19,656 nt of DNA, taken from an uncultured Caryophanales bacterium. Its GTDB lineage: Bacteria; Bacillota_I; Bacilli_A; RF39; UBA660. This document shows positions 16,255 to 19,656 of the stretch, piece by piece. The translations under genes and the position numbers were made by a program. The notes under the pieces are model-generated. The model worked only from the letters and a program-made list of their open reading frames with translations. It was not told the DNA's origin and ran no database searches. Position 1 is the stretch's first letter, and each line of letters opens with the position of its first letter. The stretch lies in the NCBI GenBank assembly GCA_946414975.1, contig CAMKQS010000020.1, forward strand, positions 1-19,656, in the 5' to 3' direction.

Positions 16255-16530
16255 ATGGTAAAACTAGAAATCACTAATGTTATGGATTACTATTATGTGG
16301 TAAAGGGTGATAAATATAATGATAAAAGATTGTATATTAAGTTTTATGATATTGGTAAATTAAACATTGGAGATTTAATATATATAGATGAATCTGTCAT
16401 CGATGAAAATATTCCCCTTTATTTTGGAAAAATAAAAGGTAAATATGGAAAAGATGATATATCAGAAAAAGAACTAGCAATTTTAAAAAGAAATAATGAA
16501 AAATTATATTTTCAAAGATATTATGGGTAA
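16255..16530 (+). CDS. Small hypothetical protein, last gene of the LRR operon
   Basis: A 91-residue soluble protein rich in Tyr, Lys and Ile. I do not recognise it. The pattern of short beta-like stretches (VKLEITNVMDYYYVVKG, KRLYIKFYDIGKL, GDLIYIDES, PLYFGKIKG) would suit a small beta barrel such as an OB or SH3-like fold, ending in a charged helix. The ATG at 16255 follows AAAGGAGATG, five bases after the stop of LRR paralog 2. The tight spacing suggests a shared role with the LRR proteins. Confidence 0.72.
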   Translation: MVKLEITNVMDYYYVVKGDKYNDKRLYIKFYDIGKLNIGDLIYIDESVIDENIPLYFGKIKGKYGKDDISEKELAILKRNNEKLYFQRYYG

Positions 16531-16556
16531 TACATTTTAAAAAAATGTATTATTTT
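16528..16556 (+). terminator. Terminator of the LRR operon
   Basis: An 11-bp perfect stem (16528-16538 with 16542-16552) starts in the stop codon of the 91-residue gene, has a 3-base loop and a short T run (16553-16556). Confidence 0.65.
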
Positions 16557-16616
16557 GTATTTTACATCATATTACATTATTTCATAATTAATTGTTAGTG
16601 ATAAATTAATGAAACT

Positions 16617-16648
16617 AGACAAATTTTAAAATAAAACTTGTCTTTTTT
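16617..16648 (+). terminator. Second terminator ahead of the prepilin gene
   Basis: An 11-bp stem with one mismatch (16617-16627 with 16633-16643) followed by six T (16643-16648). With the hairpin at 16528 it isolates the prepilin gene from upstream transcription. Confidence 0.75.
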
Positions 16649-16702
16649 ATTATTTTTTGCTAAACTTAATATGAAGGTAATATATAAGATAGGAGAGTGT
16701 TT

Positions 16703-17644
16703 ATGAAAAGAAAAAAAGGTTTTACATTAATTGAGCTAATAGCAGTATTAGTAATACTAGCAATCTTAGCACTAATAGTGACACCGCTTGTTATGAATAT
16801 TATAAGAAAAGCTAAAGATTCTGCAGATAAAAGAAGTATTGATGCATACGGAAGAAGTATAGAGTTAGCTATAGCTAATTATTTACTAGATAATGGAGAT
16901 TTTCCAACAGAAATATCACAACTTACAATTGAATATACAGGAGATGAAGTAGTATGTTCTACATCACAATTAAATAGTGATTCTACTGTATATCTAGCAG
17001 GCTGTACAGTAGGAGGAAGAAGTGTAGAAGGATACACATATGGAAAAGGTGGAACAACACCAGAACCTGTAACTCCATCATATACAGCATATAATGTAGG
17101 AGACCATGTATCATATAATGGGATTACATACTATGTAATAGAAGACTCTGATACTACTAATGATACAGTTAAATTATTAAAAGAAAATCCACTTACAAAA
17201 ACAGAAATGAATAACTTAAACTTAACAGGCATTACTATTTCAGAGACTAATGGATATGGTACAGTACAATATGGAAGTTCGGTTGATTACTCAACATCTA
17301 CAGTAAAACAAGTAGTAGATGCATGGAAGAATACTGCAGTAGCAAGTGGAGATACAGCAACTGCAAGATTGATAACTTTTGAAGATTTATCAACTAATTT
17401 AGGATATGATGAAGGTATGAAACAATGTTGGGGTTCTTGTTGGTATAATAAATCCGATGGCACACCAACTTGGGTATATAATAGTAATTATTGGTATTGG
17501 ACAATGAGTCAATATGGAGACTCCTCTGACGTGTGGCATGTGGGCACCAATGGCCATCTGGGCAACAACGATCCATCCGGTAGTGACGTGGTCCGTCCCG
17601 TTCTTGAACTCTCAAAATCTGCTGATATAACTATGGTTAGTTAG
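16703..17644 (+). CDS. Type IV prepilin-like protein with lectin-like, apparently diversified C-terminus
   Basis: A 313-residue protein with a class III-signal prepilin N-terminus: MKRKKG, cleavage expected after Gly 6, then FTLIELIAVLVILAILALIVTP with the conserved Glu at mature position 5. It would be processed by a prepilin peptidase, N-methylated and displayed on the surface in a pilus or pseudopilus. A stalk (~40-120) and a TTPEPVTPS hinge lead to a second domain (~130-313: YNVGDHVSYNGITYYVIED, WYNKSDG, NYWYWTMSQ, VRPVLELSKS). That pattern resembles the C-type-lectin-like/DUF6273-like domains found at the end of many gut Firmicutes surface proteins. Residues ~271-303 are encoded by an abrupt G+C-rich patch. 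ATG 16703 is chosen because AGGAGAG lies 5 bases before it. No other pilus gene is in the window. Confidence 0.9.
   Translation: MKRKKGFTLIELIAVLVILAILALIVTPLVMNIIRKAKDSADKRSIDAYGRSIELAIANYLLDNGDFPTEISQLTIEYTGDEVVCSTSQLNSDSTVYLAGCTVGGRSVEGYTYGKGGTTPEPVTPSYTAYNVGDHVSYNGITYYVIEDSDTTNDTVKLLKENPLTKTEMNNLNLTGITISETNGYGTVQYGSSVDYSTSTVKQVVDAWKNTAVASGDTATARLITFEDLSTNLGYDEGMKQCWGSCWYNKSDGTPTWVYNSNYWYWTMSQYGDSSDVWHVGTNGHLGNNDPSGSDVVRPVLELSKSADITMVS
17515..17612 (+). other. Candidate DGR variable repeat inside the prepilin gene
   Basis: Over roughly 17517-17600 the base composition jumps to about 60% G+C by hand count, against under 35% on both sides in the same reading frame. Codons become GAC, GTG, GGC, ACC, CTG, AAC and GTC, almost absent elsewhere in the gene. 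The frame is kept and the patch encodes VWHV-GTNGHLGNNDPSGSD-VVRPV. Alternating fixed W/V/G/L positions and variable Asn-derived positions ending in VRPV are typical of the lectin-fold variable region of diversity-generating retroelements. Exact borders cannot be set without the template repeat, which is not in the window. Confidence 0.62.
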
Positions 17645-17878
17645 TAAGTAGATGCAGGGTATGATTAAAAATTAGGAATAATGGCAAATCACGAAGTGAT
17701 TTGTAAGGCAAACTTGTTTTGCTCGGAAAATGCTGTCAGAAATGGCAGCCTTTGACTTTGACATGAACTAGAATACGGTGTGAACTTGATAACCAAAAAA
17801 AGAGAAGTTTCACAAGGTAAAAGGATTACGGATTTATTCGTAAGCCTTTTACCCGATTTTGTTGATAAGTGTATAGTT
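17645..17878 (+). other. Hairpin-rich non-coding region after the prepilin
   Basis: No credible gene lies here. At least five hairpins are visible: 17685-17692 with 17696-17703 (8 bp, GAA loop); 17708-17712 with 17718-17722 (5 bp); 17732-17738 with 17743-17749 (7 bp with one G-U, GAAA tetraloop); 17780-17787 with 17805-17813 (one bulge); and 17816-17824 with 17845-17853 (9 bp) containing an inner TTACG/CGTAA stem. This density is much higher than in other gaps in the window. It may be a structured 3' UTR, a small RNA, or cis elements acting with the variable repeat. I cannot match it to a named RNA family. Confidence 0.5.
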
Positions 17879-17905
17879 AAAATAGAATTAATTTTCTATT
17901 TTTTT
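17879..17905 (+). terminator. Terminator after the prepilin/structured region
   Basis: A 9-bp perfect stem (17879-17887 with 17894-17902), a 6-base loop and a T run to 17905. The next ~100 bases (17906-18009) show nothing I can name. Confidence 0.8.
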
Positions 17906-18009
17906 GTTTTGGTTTCTTCTGTGTTCTTTAAATTACTGTATTTTAAATATTGAATACTGATTTTGAAATAGTGTATAAATGCAGGTATAATTATTGATAA
18001 ATTGTTTGT

Positions 18010-18036
18010 TTGACAATGGATATTGCATGTGATAAT
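18010..18036 (+). promoter_or_regulatory. Promoter for the ORF6N gene
   Basis: TTGACA (18010-18015) and GATAAT (18031-18036) preceded by TGT form an extended -10; the 15-base spacing is short but tolerable with the extension. The predicted start near 18043 lies downstream of the earlier in-frame start codons, supporting the ATG at 18068. Confidence 0.6.
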
Positions 18037-18067
18037 GTATGCGGCGTTTGAGAAGGGATGGTACATT

Positions 18068-18982
18068 ATGAATGATGTTGTATTAAAAGATGATATTAAA
18101 ATAGAAGATATGATATATGAAATTAGAGGTAAGTATGTAATGCTTGATTCTGACTTGGCTGTTCTTTATGGATGTAAAAATGGAACAAAGGAAGTTAATC
18201 AAGCCGTAAGAAATAATCCTGGAAAGTTTCCTGAGAGATTTTCATGGCGATTAACTGATGAGGATAAAAAGAGTTTTTTGGTCAAAAATTTTGACCAAAA
18301 AATAGAAACTAGAGGTGGAAGATATAGACGTCCAAGAGTTTTTACAGAGCAAGGTGTTGCAATGTTAGCTACAATTCTTAAGACTAAAGTTGCAACTGAA
18401 GTAAGCATTAGAATAATGGACGCATTTGTTGCAATGAGACATTATATTTCTAGTAACTTGATTGAGCAGAAATATATAAACAATATGGTTCTTGAAGATA
18501 ATGAAAGAATTAATAAAAATATAGTAGATATCAAACTATTACAAGAGTCTTTGGATAAACTTGAAAAAGAAAAGGAAGTAAATGAGGTTTATTTTAATGG
18601 GAAGATATATGATGCTTATTCTAAGGTTTTGGATATATTTAGTGAGGCAAAGAATGAGTTAATAATTATAGATAGTTATATTGATAAAACTGTTTTAGAT
18701 ATGATTAGATATTTAGAGTGTAAAGTTATATTGATTACGGGTAAGAGAAGTAAACTAACTAAAATAGATATAGAAAAGTATAATGTTGATTATAATAATT
18801 TAAGTGTATATTATGATGATACTTTTCATGATAGGTATATTGTAATAGATAGAAATAAAATATATCACTCAGGTAATTCGATAAATCATATAGGATATAG
18901 AAAGTCTAGTATAGATGTTATTAATGATAAAAGTATGAAAAGAGCATTATTAAAGGATATCGATATTATCATTATAAAATGA
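18068..18982 (+). CDS. ORF6N-domain protein fused to a phospholipase-D-like domain
   Basis: A 304-residue protein. Residues ~10-125 are an ORF6N domain, a DNA-binding module common in phage antirepressor-like proteins: YEIRGKYVMLDSDLAVLYGC, KEVNQAVRNNPGKFPERFSWRLTDED, GGRYRRPRVFTEQGVAMLATIL. A predicted coiled coil (~130-172) joins it to a C-terminal PLD-like domain with FHDRYIVIDRNKIYHSGNS, an HxRx4D form of the HKD motif (His 254, Arg 256, Asp 261, with Arg for the usual Lys) and a following G-N-S. One HKD copy per chain implies a dimeric site if active. It has its own promoter and no phage genes around it. A role in phage interference or gene regulation is possible, but nothing here proves it. 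Confidence 0.88.
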   Translation: MNDVVLKDDIKIEDMIYEIRGKYVMLDSDLAVLYGCKNGTKEVNQAVRNNPGKFPERFSWRLTDEDKKSFLVKNFDQKIETRGGRYRRPRVFTEQGVAMLATILKTKVATEVSIRIMDAFVAMRHYISSNLIEQKYINNMVLEDNERINKNIVDIKLLQESLDKLEKEKEVNEVYFNGKIYDAYSKVLDIFSEAKNELIIIDSYIDKTVLDMIRYLECKVILITGKRSKLTKIDIEKYNVDYNNLSVYYDDTFHDRYIVIDRNKIYHSGNSINHIGYRKSSIDVINDKSMKRALLKDIDIIIIK

Positions 18983-19018
18983 TTAAATATAATGGTTAAT
19001 ATGCATATATTATCTTGG

Positions 19019-19047
19019 TTGACAATAACTAATAGTTCTGTTAAAAT
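19019..19047 (+). promoter_or_regulatory. Promoter of the ABC exporter gene
   Basis: A perfect TTGACA (19019-19024), 17 bases, and TAAAAT (19042-19047) with TGT directly before it (extended -10). It is the strongest promoter in the second half of the window. Confidence 0.85.
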
Positions 19048-19073
19048 TTATATCGATAAAGGAGTTGATTATA

Positions 19074-19656
19074 TTGTTTAGTCTACTTAAGAAGATGAAC
19101 ACGAAACAAGTTATATATGTGTTTATATGTGTAGTATTCATTACTGTACAAGTATGGCTTGATTTAAAGCTACCTGATTATATGACTAGTATTACTAGAT
19201 TAGTTCAAACAGAAGGTAGTAAGATGAGTGATGTACTTATTGAAGGTGCGAAGATGATGATGTGTGCATTTGGTAGTTTAATATCTGCTTTTATTACAGG
19301 GTATTTTGCTTCGTATGTAGCTGCATCTTTTGGAAAGAACTTAAGACGTGATATATTTACTAAAGTAGAGTCATTTGGCATGGAGGAGATTAAGAAGTTT
19401 TCAACTAGTAGTTTAATTACCCGTACTACTAATGATGTTACGCAGGTTGTTATGCTTATTGCAATCGGTCTTCAAGTAATAATTAAAGCTCCTATTATGG
19501 CTACTTGGGCTATATTTAAAATAACTGGTAAAGGATTCGAATGGAGTATAGCTACTATTATTACTGTTGCAATTATCCTTTTATTAATTTCTATTATTGT
19601 TAAAATAGTATTACCTAAGTTTAGAAAGATTCAGACATTAACTGATAATCTAAATA
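19074..19656 (+). CDS. ABC exporter half-transporter, membrane domain (5' part only)
   Basis: The open frame runs off the end of the window; about 194 residues are visible. The TTG at 19074 is the start best placed behind AAAGGAG (19058-19064); an ATG seven codons on (MNTKQV) is the alternative. The sequence is the first part of a type I exporter membrane domain: TM1 (QVIYVFICVVFITVQVWL), a short external stretch (LPDYMTSIT), TM2 (MMCAFGSLISAFITGYFASYVA), then the intracellular coupling-helix region LRRDIFTKVESFGMEEIKKFSTSSLITRTTNDVTQV and further spans. That last stretch is very typical of heterodimeric multidrug ABC exporters, in which a partner gene usually follows. The ATPase domain would lie outside the window. 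Confidence 0.9.
   Translation, partial: MFSLLKKMNTKQVIYVFICVVFITVQVWLDLKLPDYMTSITRLVQTEGSKMSDVLIEGAKMMMCAFGSLISAFITGYFASYVAASFGKNLRRDIFTKVESFGMEEIKKFSTSSLITRTTNDVTQVVMLIAIGLQVIIKAPIMATWAIFKITGKGFEWSIATIITVAIILLLISIIVKIVLPKFRKIQTLTDNLN

Noticed and set aside
17394..17615. Antisense 73-residue open frame across the G+C-rich patch of the prepilin gene
   Set aside because: It arises because the patch has few stop codons in the opposite strand; no ribosome binding site is seen and its translation has no recognisable domain.
16703..18067. A complete DGR (template repeat, reverse transcriptase, accessory gene) in this window
   Set aside because: No second copy of the G+C-rich patch and no reverse transcriptase motif (such as YxDD) is found in any accepted protein or gap; only a candidate target is present.
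1..19656. Alternative genetic code (UGA as Trp) suggested by the very AT-rich, mollicute-like composition
   Set aside because: TGA ends feoB and the ORF6N gene at sensible places and Trp is written TGG throughout.
1..19656. CRISPR arrays, tRNA or rRNA genes
   Set aside because: No regularly spaced repeats, cloverleaf-like sequences or rRNA signatures were noticed on either strand.

Overview
The window is AT-rich (roughly a quarter to 30% G+C by eye) and carries canonical low-GC Gram-positive signals: strong AGGAGG ribosome binding sites, perfect TTGACA/TATAAT promoters, U-tailed hairpin terminators, and the infC-rpmI-rplT order. TGA is used as a stop codon (for example feoB) and Trp is TGG, so this is not a UGA-Trp mollicute. 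A Bacillota/Bacilli organism fits, probably an uncultured gut lineage of the RF39/Erysipelotrichia type. That placement is an inference from gene style, not from a marker search. Every gene I accept is on the + strand.

Layout. 77-1564: translation operon infC-rpmI-rplT with a perfect promoter, a leader able to form a terminator or an alternative pairing (L20-type attenuator), an apparent ATC start for IF3, and an unusual C-terminal extension on bL20. 1624-1963: a lone small membrane protein. 1974-3986: ruvA-ruvB plus a small helix-turn-helix protein resembling the DNA-binding half of a transposase. 3988-6151: feoA-feoB ferrous iron uptake, with the feoA ribosome binding site inside a terminator-like hairpin. 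6158-10425: a three-gene membrane/proteolysis operon (clostripain-type C11 peptidase, an Asn-rich single-pass protein, a PrsW-type intramembrane protease). 10491-13020: a fused MacB/FtsX-type ABC transporter. 13084-16551: two tandem paralogous cytosolic leucine-rich-repeat proteins sharing a very conserved N-terminal block, plus a small unknown protein.

16703-17905 holds the most unusual locus. A type IV prepilin-like protein has a C-type-lectin-like C-terminal domain. Its last ~100 bases switch abruptly from AT-rich codons to about 60% G+C, rich in GGC/AAC/GAC/GTG codons, and end in the VRPVL signature. This is what a variable repeat of a diversity-generating retroelement (DGR) looks like. 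No template repeat or reverse transcriptase lies in the window, so it would be a target diversified from elsewhere in the genome. A roughly 260-base hairpin-rich non-coding stretch follows, including a 7-bp stem capped by GAAA, before a terminator.

18010-18982: an ORF6N DNA-binding domain fused to a phospholipase-D-like domain. 19019-19656: the start of an ABC exporter half-transporter that runs off the window.
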